Assembly (NCBI GenBank): GCA_017654935.2
Contig: CM065706.1
Coordinates: forward strand, 9,730,431-9,794,430
Length of the DNA: 64,000 nucleotides
DNA from: Phymorhynchus buccinoides
Taxonomy: Eukaryota > Mollusca > Gastropoda > Neogastropoda > Raphitomidae
Reading direction: 5' to 3'
Part shown: positions 12,885 to 24,740 of the stretch, piece after piece
How positions within the stretch are numbered: the first letter of the stretch is position 1
How the letters are laid out: every line of letters begins with the position of its first letter
Notes under the pieces: generated by a model
Database searches by the model: none
Told to the model about the DNA's origin: nothing
Seen by the model: the letters and a program-made list of their open reading frames with translations, nothing else
Translations under genes and position numbers: made by a program

Positions 12885-13668
12885 CGTGGGGTGATCCAAA
12901 AGTCTTGACAGTTGGCCTGCCATATTGCATCTGACAAGTGTACATACAAAAAGTAAGATGTCAAATAAAAGCTTGGCCTTTTCCCTATTTGCTTGCATAC
13001 GCCTATGAATGATGTCACAATATTTCATCACCTATGACGTCATTGAAAATAATTATGATGTCATCAACTGTGGTTGAAAAACGTGGATCCAAATCCTGAA
13101 CAGCTCAGGTTTTATGTTTTTACAAGGTTCAAACTTGGAGAGACTCCAATCAAAATTCATGCTGATTTGATTTATGTGTACGGGGACCAGTGTACGTCAC
13201 ACAGGACAGTTTGCAGATGAATTCAAAATTCCAAAGATGGAAAAGCTGACTTTAAAGATGAATACCACTCTGGGCGTCCTTGTGATGCCAGGAACGAGCA
13301 CAATATCCTGTTTGTAAAGAAAGCCGTTGAAGAGAACCAACATATTACAATTCGGGAGATAAGTGAAACACATGGGCTTTCATATGGTACAGTTGAACGG
13401 ATCCTGCGTCAAGACCTTCAGCTAAAAAAAATCGCTGCAAAATGGGTACCACACCTGTTGACAGATCAACAAAAGAAGCAGAGGGTTTTGTGTGCCAAGA
13501 AATTGCTGGAGATGTTTGAGCCAAATGGCCCAAAACGGCTGTGTGACGTAGTCACCGGAGATGAAACTTGGATCTCATTTTATGGCATCCCAAGCAAGCG
13601 GTCCAATATGGCGTGGGTGAGTGCTGACCAGGAGAGACCAGTTGTTCTTCGTCCATCTTTTCAGAAGA
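12885..13668 (+). pseudogene. mariner transposase pseudogene, 3'-truncated
   Basis: Starts after TA with CGTGGGGTGATCCAAAAGTC, a plausible mariner terminal repeat. One frame from about 13101 encodes the DNA-binding part and first half of a mariner transposase: IREISETHGLSYGTVERIL as helix-turn-helix, and VTGDETWI with the first catalytic Asp. An in-frame TGA at 13218-13220 stands where the family usually has Trp. The frame ends by running into a PAL-A end fragment, so the second and third catalytic Asp are missing. The copy is dead. Confidence 0.85.
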
Positions 13669-13689
13669 GGCTTTTTACCCCGTCTTCCC
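13669..13689 (+). mobile_element. PAL-A right-end fragment
   Basis: GCTTTTTACCCCGTCTTCCC only, joining the truncated mariner to a partial TTAA-C element. Confidence 0.7.
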
Positions 13690-13818
13690 ATATATAAAAT
13701 AAGGTCTATCCTTACTTCCTAAAACTAAGACAATAGGGTCTTTGAATAATAGACCCCAATTTGATGCATTTTAGTGACACTATGGTGCTAAAATGCGACT
13801 TTGGCGGTGAAAGGGCTA
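13690..13818 (+). mobile_element. TTAA-C element, right half
   Basis: Matches the right part of the TTAA-C element (TATATAAAATAAGG, GGGTCTTTGAATAATAGACC, TTTGGCGGTGAAAGGG). The terminal TTAA is degraded to CTAA. The region to 13840 is duplicated at 14353-14506. Confidence 0.75.
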
Positions 13819-13839
13819 AGAAAGTTTCTCCGACTTTTC

Positions 13840-14057
13840 TAGGGGAAGACGGGGTAAAAAGCGCATGGGCGGGTAAGAAGCCCACCCCAATTATCTCATG
13901 AAATGAAGCAAATTTCAGTCTTATTTTGCCCATGAGACGAGCGTTAATGTCTAGCATTCGTCTCATGGGCAAATTTGACTGAAATTTTCTTTATTTCATG
14001 AGATAATTGGGGTGGGCTTCTTACCCGCCCATGCGCTTTTTACCCCGTCTTCCCCTA
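13840..14057 (+). mobile_element. PAL-A palindromic TA element, copy 9
   Basis: Full-length copy. The duplicated flank at 14490-14510 shows the uninserted site CGACTTTTCTACCTCTA; here it is split at TA with TA on both sides. Confidence 0.95.
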
Positions 14058-14089
14058 CCTCTATGGCTCCAACCCACCTGCGTGCGCAT

Positions 14090-14300
14090 CTCGACCATTC
14101 CAACGGAAGTGTCGCCATCTTAGTCCTTATTTGTGTGTAAACAAAGTGAAAATGTTATCTAAATGTGTAAAGAAAACATCCAGATGTTATAAATACAGTT
14201 TAGATAAGTTTCGAATTGGAACAGCCAAATACGCAGCATCGATCTGGCATTTTTCAAAAAACGTAAGGACTAAGATGGCGGTCTTCCATAATATGGCGCT
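14090..14300. mobile_element. Possible short inverted-repeat element
   Basis: CGCCATCTTAGTCCTTA near 14112 and its reverse complement near 14265 face each other about 150 bp apart, with weaker similarity outward. Boundaries uncertain. Confidence 0.35.
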
Positions 14301-14324
14301 CCTTGTGGCCGGATATGACGACAC

Positions 14325-14480
14325 GTGGATACCAGCAATTGGGGATTCTTCTGACATATATAAAATAAGGTCTATCCTTACTTCCCAAAACTAAGACAAT
14401 AGGGTCTTTGAATAATAGACCCCAATTTGATGCATTTTAGTGACACTATGGTGCTAAAATGCAACTTTGGCGGTGAAAGG
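14325..14480 (+). mobile_element. TTAA-C element, right two-thirds
   Basis: GGGGATTCTTCTGACATATA through TTGGCGGTGAAAGGGC. The left terminus is absent. Confidence 0.7.
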
Positions 14481-14751
14481 GCTAAGAAAGTTTCTCCGAC
14501 TTTTCTACCTCTAGACTATGACCACAGTACGTATATAACGTGGTCTGTGACAAAACCTATCAAGGGACGCAGCAAAACTAAAGCCATGTCGTGGAGCGGG
14601 TCTGAGATGTGCACCCGAAGGTGCTCAGGCTGAGACCCAGAGGCGCACAAATATAGCCCCACCTGCCCTACCAACACGAGAGTCCTTCACCAACCCTGTT
14701 TCATTTATGCTACAATTAGGACGTTGATAAGGTCTGTCAAACTCTCTGTTC

Positions 14752-14988
14752 CAGGGGCGGATCAGATCATTTGTAAGGAGGAGGGGTGTGTCCAAAGTCG
14801 ACGGAGCGAAGCGCTTAGTTTGCTAGGGGGGGGGGGGGGGGGGGGGGGGGGTCGGGGGTATCCCCTGGGGGGTACACACACACACCCCCCCGAAAAATTC
14901 TCAAGAATTCTCCATTTTTTCGTTGGGGGGGGGGGGGGGGGGGGTCCCGGAAACCCAGGAACCACCCACCCACCCAGATCCGCCCCTG
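14752..14988. mobile_element. CAGGGGCGGATC inverted-repeat element with poly(G)
   Basis: Ends CAGGGGCGGATC and its reverse complement. Two long G runs lie inside (about 14826-14851 and 14925-14944). No coding region. Confidence 0.7.
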
Positions 14989-15016
14989 TGTTTTGGCATA
15001 GGATGGGTGCCTCGAG

Positions 15017-15150
15017 CCTCCATACGGGGAGCTGGACGACCCCACCCCCCCTCCTCCACGAGTCTCTCCTCGTGGGGATACCAGGGAGCCGTCCGTACAA
15101 AATGGTTCCCAATTGCCTTCTGTGCAAGCAACTTCATGTAATCTAAGAAA
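15017..15150 (+). mobile_element. Retroposon F, 5' fragment
   Basis: Holds the head-side sequence of retroposon F (CGTGGGGATACCAGGGAG, then CTTCTGTGCAAGCAACTTC). It also holds a CCATACGGGGAGCTGGACGA module shared with the F copy ending near 63160. Confidence 0.6.
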
Positions 15151-15300
15151 GAAACAAGGAAAGAACGGAAAAAACAAACCCCATACAAAGAAATGTCTTT
15201 TCTGTCCCTCAGAGAAGAGGGAAAATATTCTAACCGGAGTGAATATTCAATTTCTGAAGAAAAAAAAGGAAAAACAAAGTTTATCACTGAGTTCAATGAC

Positions 15301-15408
15301 ACCCCCCCCCCCCCACCCCCATCTAGATTAAAGCCACACACACACGCGCACGCACGCACGCACACGCACGCACGCGCGCGCGCACACGCACGCACACACA
15401 CACACACC
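15301..15408. repeat. Poly(C) and (CA/CG)n microsatellite
   Basis: C run at 15301-15314, then CA mixed with CG repeats from about 15336. Confidence 0.9.
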
Positions 15409-15512
15409 AAACTCTTGTCTCTGAACTTCGAACACGGTATAACGTGTTATCTCTTTTGAGAGAATCCCCAAAAATCACAAAGGAAAAGTGATGGGAGCAT
15501 GGACAGTATAAT

Positions 15513-15933
15513 TATGCGACCCAGCACCACGAAAGGGACATCAAACTGACCATTCTAAGAAAATTATGCATTTGAAAACTTCAGACAATTCTCTTTCTAA
15601 TGGTGCAAGAACCATTATTGTATCTTTCTCTGTTCCAGAGTTATGAGCATTTAAAGTTAGTAGTGTGAGCATCGACCATTTTCAGAAAATACAGCCTAAA
15701 GTCTAACTTAGCTGAAGAAAATGCAATGACCTACTCATTTTAAAGCACTTAAAAGACCATTTAGAGACCGTATTAAAGATTGTCCTTTATAAACATGAAA
15801 GATAAGATGTAAGAGAACACGAAAATACACATAACTCCCAAAATAAATTGTTTATATTTTTGTACTTTGCAAGCCTGTTGTGAGAAACTAGCCCAGCGAC
15901 TTAATGTCCCTTTCGCGGTGCTAGGTCACATAT
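15513..15933. mobile_element. GTGACCCAGCACCACGAAAG inverted-repeat element, copy 1
   Basis: Ends (GCGACCCAGCACCACGAAAG and its near reverse complement) form a ~27-bp inverted repeat. The second copy is at 31570-32239. This copy is uninterrupted and gives the empty site for the TTAA-C insertion in the other. Confidence 0.75.
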
Positions 15934-16169
15934 TATTAGGTACTTTACATATAGAGTACTGATGAGTCTACGCGTTGGCTGGGTCAGTGCGTACCCCCCC
16001 CCCCCCCCCCCCTCTCCCCTTAAAATCATAGAGATTGTAAAGAAATCATCATCATGTCATGTTTGCGTCATTTTTTCCAATGACGTTTTTCTTCCGGCTA
16101 CCATTTTTCAAACGAAAGAGACCAACCTTCATGGAGTTGGAAGGTAAAATCTGAATCTACTCATTTTAC

Positions 16170-16291
16170 TAGGGGAAGACGGGGTAAAAAGCGCATGGGC
16201 GGGTAAGAAGCCCACCCCAATTATCTCATGAAATAAAGAACATTTCAGTCAAATTTGCCCATGAGACGAATTTTTACCCCGTCTTCCCCTA
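16170..16291 (-). mobile_element. PAL-A copy 10, internal deletion
   Basis: Both ends and TA borders are intact but the length is only 122 bp. The centre and most of the right arm are deleted, joining GAGACGAA to TTTTTACCCC. Confidence 0.9.
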
Positions 16292-16592
16292 ATGGTTTCC
16301 TTTACGCACTTGGTGTGGGGTGAAAGTTGCTCTGGGTTACATCTAATATATATGTGTATAGAGATAAAAATGCAACACCCGTATGTATGATGCGCACTGA
16401 CCCTTACCGGTACGCAATGACCAGTTTGTCATAGTCTTCAGAAATCCGTTAGATTCTACTAGAAAACGGGTTCAGTTACAAATCAGAGCGTTGATACAAT
16501 GGAAGCAGAAACATTTTAACAGACGCTGGTGATCTAAATCTGTTTCCAATATCGAACTGGAGAGCCACAAATTAACGTCATATTACGATGCC
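16292..16592. other. No feature recognised
   Basis: No repeat family, exon or RNA recognised between the two elements. Confidence 0.5.
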
Positions 16593-16838
16593 TTAACCCT
16601 TTCACCGCCATCCATACTTCAGCCCTACATTTCCATTAAATTTACATGGGTAGAGAACAAAATCCATCTGCAGTATTGGGGATTGTTCTGTGACATATAT
16701 AAAATAAGGTCTATCCTTCCTTTCCAAAACTAAGACAATAGGGTCTTTAGATAATAGACCCCAATTTGGTGCCTTTTAATGACATGGGGGTTAAATTACG
16801 TTGGTGCTAAAATGCGACTTTGGCGGTGAAAGGGTTAA
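16593..16838 (+). mobile_element. TTAA-C element, full length
   Basis: 246 bp from TTAACCCTTTCACCGCCA to its reverse complement, with TTAA at each border. The short terminal repeat starting CCCTTT and the TTAA target suggest a non-autonomous piggyBac relative; the superfamily is inference. Confidence 0.82.
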
Positions 16839-17011
16839 AGGGTACGCAACCCCCTTCAGTACTCTAGCACCCATGCTGGGAGTGAGGGTTGAAAGGGAGG
16901 GGCCATGGAGAAGAGGAGGGGGGGGGGGGGGGGGGAGCAGCATTGAGATAGCAAAGTTTCTACAACGACTGCAGATAATCATATGCCGGGTGTGTTTGCC
17001 AAGCCAAGATG

Positions 17012-17012
<1 letters not shown>

Positions 17013-17086
<74 letters not shown>

Positions 17087-17096
17087 TGTGTGTGTA

Positions 17097-17138
<42 letters not shown>

Positions 17139-17151
17139 TGTGTACGTGTGT

Positions 17152-17220
<69 letters not shown>

Positions 17221-17248
17221 CGTGTGCGTGTGTGTATAGTGTGTGTGT

Positions 17249-17296
<48 letters not shown>
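17013..17296. repeat. (GT)n microsatellite, ~280 bp
   Basis: GT tract with a few TACGTG and TATG interruptions. Confidence 0.95.
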
Positions 17297-17298
<2 letters not shown>

Positions 17299-17399
17299 GA
17301 GAAAAGGGGGGTGGGGTGGGGAGTGAGTGGACATTAATCTTATCAGTCAACTCAAACCGTTGATAACAATGACTTCTGACTAGGTGCAAAATGACACTG

Positions 17400-17594
<195 letters not shown>

Positions 17595-17632
17595 GATTTT
17601 TTTAAAAACTTTCCGCTTCATTAGAAACATTG

Positions 17633-19505
17633 CATTAGAAAGGGACAGTGTCCAACGTAACATAGCATTAGAAAGGGGCAGTGTCCAACGTAACATTGCA
17701 TTAGAAAGGGTCAGCGTCCAACGTAACATTGCATTAGAAAGGGGCAGTGTCCAACGTAACATAGCATTAGAAAGGGTCAGTGTCCAACGTAACATTGCAT
17801 TAGAAAGGGGCAGTGTCCAACGTAACATAGCATTAGAAAGGGGCAGTGTCCAACGTAACATAGCATTAGAAAGGGTCAGTGTCCAACGTAACATAGCATT
17901 AGAAAGGGACAGTGTCCAACGTAACATAGCATTAGAAAGGGGCAGTGTCCAACGTAACATAGCATTAGAAAGGGGCAGTGTCCAACGTAACATAGCATTA
18001 GAAAGGGACAGTGTCCAACGTAACATAGCATTAGAAAGGGGCAGTGTCCAACGTAACATAGCATTAGAAAGGGACAGTGTCCAACGTAACATTGCATTAG
18101 AAAGGGGCAGTGTCCAACGTAACATAGCATTAGAAAGGGGCAGTGTCCAACGTAACATAGCATTAGAAAGGGGCAGTGTCCAACGTAACATAGCATTAGA
18201 AAGGGGCAGTGTCCAACGTAACATAGCATTAGAAAGGGGCAGTGTCCAACGTAACATAGCATTAGAAAGGGGCAGTGTCCAACGTAACATAGCATTAGAA
18301 AGGGGCAGTGTCCAACGTAACATAGCATTAGAAAGGGGCAGTGTCCAACGTAACATAGCATTAGAAAGGGGCAGTGTCCAACGTAACATAGCATTAGAAA
18401 GGGGCAGTGTCCAACGTAACATAGCATTAGAAAGGGGCAGTGTCCAACGCAACATAGCATTAGAAAGAGGCAGTGTCCAACGTAACATAGCATTAGAAAG
18501 GGGCAGTGTCCAACGTAACATAGCATTAGAAAGGGGCAGTGTCCAACGTAACATAGCATTAGAAAGGGGCAGTGTCCAACGTAACATAGCATTAGAAAGG
18601 GGCAGTGTCCAACGTAACATAGCATTAGAAAGGGGCAGTGTCCAACGTAACATAGCATTAGAAAGGGTCAGTGTCCAACGTAACATAGCATTAGAAAGGG
18701 GCAGTGTCCAACGTAACATAGCATTAGAAAGGGGCAGTGTCCAACGTAACATAGCATTAGAAAGGGGCAGTGTCCAACGTAACATAGCATTAGAAAGGGG
18801 CAGTGTCCAACGTAACATAGCATTAGAAAGGGGCAGTGTCCAACGTAACATAGCATTAGAAAGGGGCAGTGTCCAACGTAACATAGCATTAGAAAGGGGC
18901 AGTGTCCAACGTAACATAGCATTAGAAAGGGGCAGTGTCCAACGTAACATAGCATTAGAAAGGGGCAGTGTCCAACGTAACATAGCATTAGAAAGGGGCA
19001 GTGTCCAACGTAACATAGCATTAGAAAGGGGCAGTGTCCAACGTAACATAGCATTAGAAAGGGGCAGTGTCCAACGTAACATAGCATTAGAAAGGGGCAG
19101 TGTCCAACGTAACATTGCATTAGAAAGGGGCAGTGTCCAACGTAACATAGCATTAGAAAGGGGCAGTGTCCAACGTAACATAGCATTAGAAAGGGGCAGT
19201 GTCCAACGTAACATAGCATTAGAAAGGGGCAGTGTCCAACGTAACATAGCATTAGAAAGGGGCAGTGTCCAACGTAACATAGCATTAGAAAGGGGCAGTG
19301 TCCAACGTAACATAGCATTAGAAAGGGGCAGTGTCCAACGTAACATAGCATTAGAAAGGGGCAGTGTCCAACGTAACATAGCATTAGAAAGGGGCAGTGT
19401 CCAACGTAACATAGCATTAGAAAGGGGCAGTGTCCAACGTAACATAGCATTAGAAAGGGGCAGTGTCCAACATAACATAGCATTAGAAAGGGTCAGTGTC
19501 CAACG
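17633..19505. repeat. 33-bp satellite array, about 57 units
   Basis: Unit CATTAGAAAGGGGCAGTGTC plus CAACGTAACATAG, repeated head to tail for 1.87 kb with very few differences. Variant bases (GGGACAG, GGGTCAG, CATTG) are concentrated in the first third, while the right two-thirds are nearly uniform. Because 33 is divisible by three and the unit lacks stops in several frames, long 11-residue-periodic frames exist on the minus strand (NAMLRWTLPLS and MLCYVGHCPFL) and one ATG-less frame on the plus strand. I regard these as by-products. Confidence 0.95.
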
Positions 19506-19806
19506 AACAGATTAAGCAGTATGCATGCACAGAAAGGGGCACAAAATAATTAGTAACACAACCAATGCTCTGTGTCCAGTCGGCAAATGCATCAACAAAG
19601 GGGCAGTGTGAACAATCTGAATAAAATGATTAAGATATTAAATTCTAAATAAAATATAAGCAGTATGCATGCACACATAAGGATCACAAAATAATTAGTA
19701 ACACAACCAAATTTCTGTGTCCAGTCGGAAAATGCTCGTATTAACAAACGTCGTGTGAACGTAATCTGAATAAAATGATTAAGATATTAAATTCTAAATA
19801 AAATAT
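19506..19806. repeat. Two ~150-bp tandem units next to the satellite
   Basis: Two copies of a unit with GCAGTATGCATGCACA, AATAATTAGTAACACAACCA and ATTAAATTCTAAATAAAATA. The first contains GGGGCAGTGTG, similar to part of the 33-bp satellite unit, so the two arrays may be related. Confidence 0.75.
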
Positions 19807-19959
19807 AACCCTATTTTGTAAATGAAACATAAGCCTGCGTAAACCCAACAATTGAAGGTGTTATTGTAAACTCGATCCAAATTAGGATACTGGTTTTGTA
19901 AGGTTTGTAGTGAAAATTTATTTTGTCTCGGTCTGTCGCACACTCAGTTTTTGTTAATA

Positions 19960-20850
19960 TTATTCATCGTAATCATACATAACTGCCTTATAGTCATTCC
20001 ATTCGTCGAGAAGGTTTTTAAAAATGTTAGTATTTTGTGCTCTTTTCATGTTAGGTGGTAATTTATTCCACACAGGTGCAACTCTGTTAGTAAAATTTAA
20101 AAAATTATTATTAGTCCTGCAATATTGAATAAATATTTTGTCGGTACTGTTCCTTGTTTTGTCATAATCTGATATTGTGAATAAGTCATGTACATTTAGG
20201 TCATCTACACTATTAAATATTTTATAAGTTTGAATTAGGTCGCCCCTAATTCTCCTTGCCTTTAATGTAGGTAAATTTAGTTCTTTCAACCTGTCTGAAT
20301 AAGAAACATTTTGAAGACCTTGTACTAACTTAGTTGCTCGTCTCTGTACTTTTTCTATCAAAGCTGACTGTCTCTTTAAACCTGGATACCAAACGCAATT
20401 TCCATATTCTAAATGAGGTCTTACTAAACCTTTGTACAAGCATAAAAAAGTGTCCTTGTCCAAGAAAGAAAACGTTCGTTTAATCATACCAATTTTCTGA
20501 TTAGCTTTACTTACAGCACTGTGAATGTGTTCATCAAATTTCAGTTTATCATCAAATATTACTCCCAAGTCTTTTTCCTCAGAGCATTTCATAATAACGT
20601 TTTCTACACCATTGTTATGCATTTTGTAGTCTTTGCATGGATTACTTTTCCCCAAATGCATGATTTTACATTTTGAAGCATTAAAAAACAGACACCATGT
20701 TTCTGACCACCTAACCAATGAATCTAAGTCTTTTTGTAATACATCGTGATTTTTCGTTATATTATACACTTTCGTATCATCTGCAAAAATTTTACAATAG
20801 CTTTCTTTGTTTGTTTTGTTGTTTTTGTTTTTTTGTTTAGCGTTTTGGAT
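19960..20850 (-). mobile_element. CR1-like LINE fragment, reverse transcriptase C-terminal half
   Basis: An uninterrupted minus frame of about 290 residues. It begins at the reverse transcriptase catalytic box (FADDTK) and continues through HLGKSN, LGVIFDD, HLEYGNCVWYP and QRRATKLV, features of CR1/L2-type LINE ORF2. The 5' half is missing, and it joins a T-rich segment repeated at about 21090-21160. An intact frame suggests a fairly recent, though truncated, insertion. Confidence 0.82.
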
Positions 20851-20864
20851 TTCCTCAACCCACC

Positions 20865-21053
20865 ACTTTATTGTGTTGTTGTTGTTGTTGTTCCCTGGCT
20901 TAACGACTCCAGGGATCATCCCAACAGCCAGAGCACTTGAACAATTCAGTACAAATGCACCAGCTAGGGATGAGAACATTACGTGTGTGACCGTTTTTGA
21001 TTACCCCGCCATGTGAGCAGCCACACTCCGTCTTCGGGGGAACTTTATTGTGT
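20865..21053 (-). mobile_element. SINE-B retroposon with 12-bp target duplication
   Basis: The element (about 20877-21041) has a (GTT)n tail side and ends at CCGTCTTCGGGGG. ACTTTATTGTGT occurs on both sides (20865-20876 and 21042-21053) as a target-site duplication, which supports retroposition. Coordinates include the duplications. Confidence 0.85.
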
Positions 21054-21605
21054 GTATGTACCCAGACGAAGGAGTTATGCTCGGTAACGTCGGGTTTTTG
21101 TTTGTTTTGTTGTTGTTTTTTGTTTAGCGTTTTGGATTTCCTCAACCCACCCACTTTATTTCACCGGTTTATTTTTAAATTTTCCTGAGACTTTGTGAAA
21201 TGTTGCAGTTATTTTTTTTATTACATTCATCTTAGGGCCTGAATTACTAACGAACAATACTTCTTTGAAATCATAACGAATAAAATGTAATAGCTCAGCT
21301 TGCATACATACCTGACCGATAAATATGATGGTAGCAATCCTCTATCCACACAACGATATCCCAAACGAGCTTTGAGTAAGATTTTGATGAAAAATATGAT
21401 TTTCAAGCGGCGAGGAAAGCAGCTGGTTAAAGTTAAATGCACACCCAAAAATTGCAAATGCGACGCACAAGAGAACCAACCACTGAACGTGTCGAGTCGA
21501 TCGTCTGCTTGCCAAGTGGTCAACTAAAAATGTCGTCTGCCGTCTGGTCCTGAGTGAATCGAGGTCAAAAACAAGAGGCAAAGCCTTCAAGGCTCATTCC
21601 CCATA

Positions 21606-21830
21606 CTACCTACTACTTGTGGCGGTGCCATAGCCGATGAGGTTTAACCGAGGCGTGGTCACCGCTACAGCTATCTGTATTAATTTTTAAAAATCGGGAC
21701 TTTACTGGTTTCGTACTGCCTCCGGGCATTGCCTCCAGTATTGTTCCCACTATATTTGTATTTACAAATGTCCCATATGTGTCTGATTCAGACCAAGAGG
21801 ACGTAAAACTGCATTTTCTCTCTCGCTCAT
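21606..21830 (+). mobile_element. SINE-E retroposon
   Basis: From GCCGATGAGGTTTAACCGAG through CTGCCTCCGGGCATTGCCTC to GAGGACGTAAAACTGCA. One of five copies in the window. Confidence 0.78.
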
Positions 21831-21861
21831 TCCCCGGGGTGAGTGGTGGTGGTGGGTGTTT

Positions 21862-22330
21862 AAGTACAATATCGCCAACAAATAATGACTTTGAGATTGA
21901 GGGTCGTAAACATGAGGGGGAGGGGTGTTTAAAGTACAGTATTGCCAACAAAAAATGACTTGGAGATTGAGGGTCGTAAACATGACGGGGGTGTTTAAAG
22001 TACAAGATTGCCAACAAATAATGACTTTGATATTGAGGGTAGTAAACGTTGCACAAGATTGCCAACAAATAATGACTTTGAGATTGAGGGTCGTAAACAT
22101 GAGGTGGGATGCTTAAGTACAAGATTGCCAACAAAAAATGACTTTGAGATTGAGGGTCGTAAACATGAGAGGGGTGTTTAAGTACAAGCTTGCCAACAAA
22201 TAATAACTTTGAGATTGAGGGTAGTAAACGTGTGGGGGGTGTTTAAGTACACGATTGCCAAAAAATAATGACTTTCAGATGGAGGGTCGTAAACATGAGG
22301 GGGGTGTTTAAAGTACAAATTAAACTATCG
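21862..22330. repeat. Tandem repeat, ~60-75-bp unit
   Basis: About eight units with AAGTACAAGATTGCCAACAA, TAATGACTTTGAGATTGAGG and GTCGTAAACATGAGGGG. The same sequence continues into the tRNA-like segment at 22361, so the unit is probably the body of a SINE that became tandem. Confidence 0.85.
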
Positions 22331-22360
22331 TTAATAGATACAACTAACACACACACAAAA

Positions 22361-22427
22361 GTGCCTTTGCCGAGAATCAAACCCAGAACCATTGGCATGA
22401 GAGACAGACGCTCTACCAATGAGCTTT
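22361..22427 (-). mobile_element. tRNA-like head of a SINE
   Basis: Minus strand shows a perfect D-arm (GCTCATTGGTAGAGC) and a T-arm (CTGGGTTTGATTCTCGG). The anticodon stem and acceptor stem do not pair. It reads as a SINE promoter region with A and B boxes, not a functional tRNA. Confidence 0.5.
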
Positions 22428-22668
22428 CAGTGTTGATGAGTTTCTTAACTCGTGTTGTTTGTTGAATACTCTCTAACCCACTAATCTAAAATGTTATATG
22501 TTTGTTATCTGTTTACAGTGTTGTTTTAAGTGTTTAATTATTCAAGTCATTATTGTTTGAAAGCTTGCATAAACATTTATGTGTATTGAAAGTTTGAACA
22601 ATGTACACCTTCTATTTCCCGAGAAACGTTAAAGTTTGGAGATTAGACCACGGACACAACACATGCAC

Positions 22669-22711
<43 letters not shown>

Positions 22712-22739
22712 CCAAACAACTGTCATACTATAGACTCAC

Positions 22740-23025
22740 TTCGTGTTAACTTGTGTGTCGAGGCTACATTTTAACAAATGCCTTTGCATGTACAACATGG
22801 TGAATGGAGTCGCTCCTAAGAAAATTATTGACAGTTTTACCATCAACCCAAATCGACATACTCATTCACTCTCCTTTCCCAGATCCCGAAATAATTTATA
22901 CAAGTCTAGTTTTGTTTACTCAGGGGGTACAGCATGGAATAACCTATCTTCTTCTTTAAAACTGTGTCCTTCAAGACAAGCTTTTAAAAAGGCACTTAAA
23001 AAAACTATGATTGAAGCCTTGTAAA
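22740..23025 (+). mobile_element. LINE ORF2 C-terminal fragment
   Basis: About 93 residues including FNKCLCMYNMVNGVAPKKI, GGTAWNNLSSSL and SRQAFKKALKK, the typical end of CR1/RTE-like ORF2 proteins. No catalytic part remains. Confidence 0.65.
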
Positions 23026-23199
23026 ATAACCAACGCTATTTGTCAAAATAAAGGCCTTGTGGGTCGTATTTACATACTATATTCCAATAACTTGTTATGT
23101 TCCTTACTGGCACCCTGTAAACTAATCAATGATGTTTTTCAACATGAGGGCTTTGTGGGTCAATGCTATGTGTTTTATATGTGTTATTTTCCATTTGAA

Positions 23200-23323
23200 G
23201 GGGGGGGGGGGGGGGGGGGGGGGTGAATTCTAGTGATCTGTCTCATTTATTTTTTTCGCTTTACACCTGAGTGGTTTTTCGGGTTCTTTCTGCATTTGTA
23301 AGTTAGATTTTTTGCACGTCCGC

Positions 23324-23395
<72 letters not shown>
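23200..23395. repeat. Poly(G) run and (CT)n microsatellite
   Basis: G run at about 23200-23223 and CT tract at about 23325-23395. Confidence 0.92.
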
Positions 23396-23400
<5 letters not shown>

Positions 23401-23799
23401 CTGTCTCTCTCATACACACTCTATCAGGCTCCTTTTTTATTTTTTTCTTCTTTACGATGTCTCTATCAGCGTCTATGTCTCAATCTTTTTTTTTTGTCCC
23501 GCCTCTTGCTCTCTCCCTTTCAAAGTATGATTGTATTTCTATTTATATTTTGTACATAATGTATTTGCTAGTCATTATTTATGTATGACTTGTTTTTTAT
23601 ATTTGTTCATTGTGCTTTGGTTCCGTACGCCAAGTTTCATTGTTGATCGTTACATTTTATTGATTCAGTATGTTTTTTCTTTTCATGACGACAGGATGAA
23701 AAAAAGCTTGTAGCTTACTCTTTTATCGTCATTAAAGATAATTTTGACTTGACTTAACTTCGTTAGCACGAATGAGAATTAATGAAAAATTGTATCACA

Positions 23800-24740
23800 G
23801 CCATGCCTATTATACCACTAATGCCACCATGGAAACCAAAAAAGGCAAAATTTGATATAGAATATACCAGTTACAAAAAAGATGAAGAAGTTAATCAATT
23901 AGTTTTTTGACGTTCGACTTCATTTAGATTCGAAATATTCAAATCATCTAAAAATTTACACTGATGGTTCAGTCTTGGAAACGTCAGACAGTGGAGCAGG
24001 TTTTGTTATTCCATCACTTAGAATAGAAAAGTCATACTATTTAGGCAAAGGCATTTGAATATTTACTTCTGAATTATATGCAATAATGCGAGCTTTAGAA
24101 TTTGTTTATGATCTACCATATTCAATTTATAACATTTTAGTTTGTGTGGATTCAAAATCATGTTTACAAACCCTAAAGCAAAGTAACAGTAAAACTCGTA
24201 ACGACATTGTCTTTTAAATTAAACAGTTGATTCATTATATTGTTGCAAAAGGTATTGGTATTAATTTTTGCTGGGTGCCATCTCATTGTGGACTCTTTTG
24301 GAATGAAGTTGCTGATAGAGCTGCCAAAAGAGGGGCTTTTAATAACTCTAACTTGGTTTCTAATGAGAAACTGGCATTATTAACACATGAAATTTACTGT
24401 TTATTAGAAAAATCTACTTACATCAACTCATCTGACTTTAGATCTAACATTTGTATGCACAGTAGATCGATTTTAGTGTACAAGATACGACTCAATTCAT
24501 GGAAAACTAAATACTTGGAAACTAACTGTCTTTGTAGTGATACATTATCAATTCATCACTTACTATTAGAATGCCCAGTATTGCTCTCTAAATATCGAAT
24601 GATCAACATGGACCTTTTTTTCGTAAGTATGATAATACCAAGGATATTTCAAATGACGCAGAAATTGACATTACTGTAATTGCAAAAGCAATGCTGTCCT
24701 CAACTATTGGAAGACTACTGTAGAGGTTTTCTTTACTTTT
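23800..24740 (+). mobile_element. LINE fragment with RNase H domain, decayed
   Basis: One reading direction, broken by several stops, encodes an RNase H domain: LHTDGSV (first Asp), SELYAIMRALEF (Glu), VCVDSKSCLQTL (Asp), then WVPSHCGL and NEVADRAAK. A Cys/His segment follows (CLCSDTLSIHHLLLECPVLL), as in I/jockey-group LINEs that carry RNase H. The in-frame stops show it is inactive. A SINE-E copy begins shortly after its apparent 3' end. Confidence 0.75.

Noticed and set aside
14724..15410. Gly- or Pro-rich proteins over G runs
   Set aside because: Homopolymer and microsatellite translations within a CAGGGGCGGATC element and retroposon F fragment.
17633..19505. CRISPR-like array
   Set aside because: Units are contiguous 33-mers with no variable spacers, in a eukaryotic intergenic context.
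22361..22427. Functional tRNA gene
   Set aside because: D-arm and T-arm pair, but the anticodon and acceptor stems do not; it continues into a SINE-like body.
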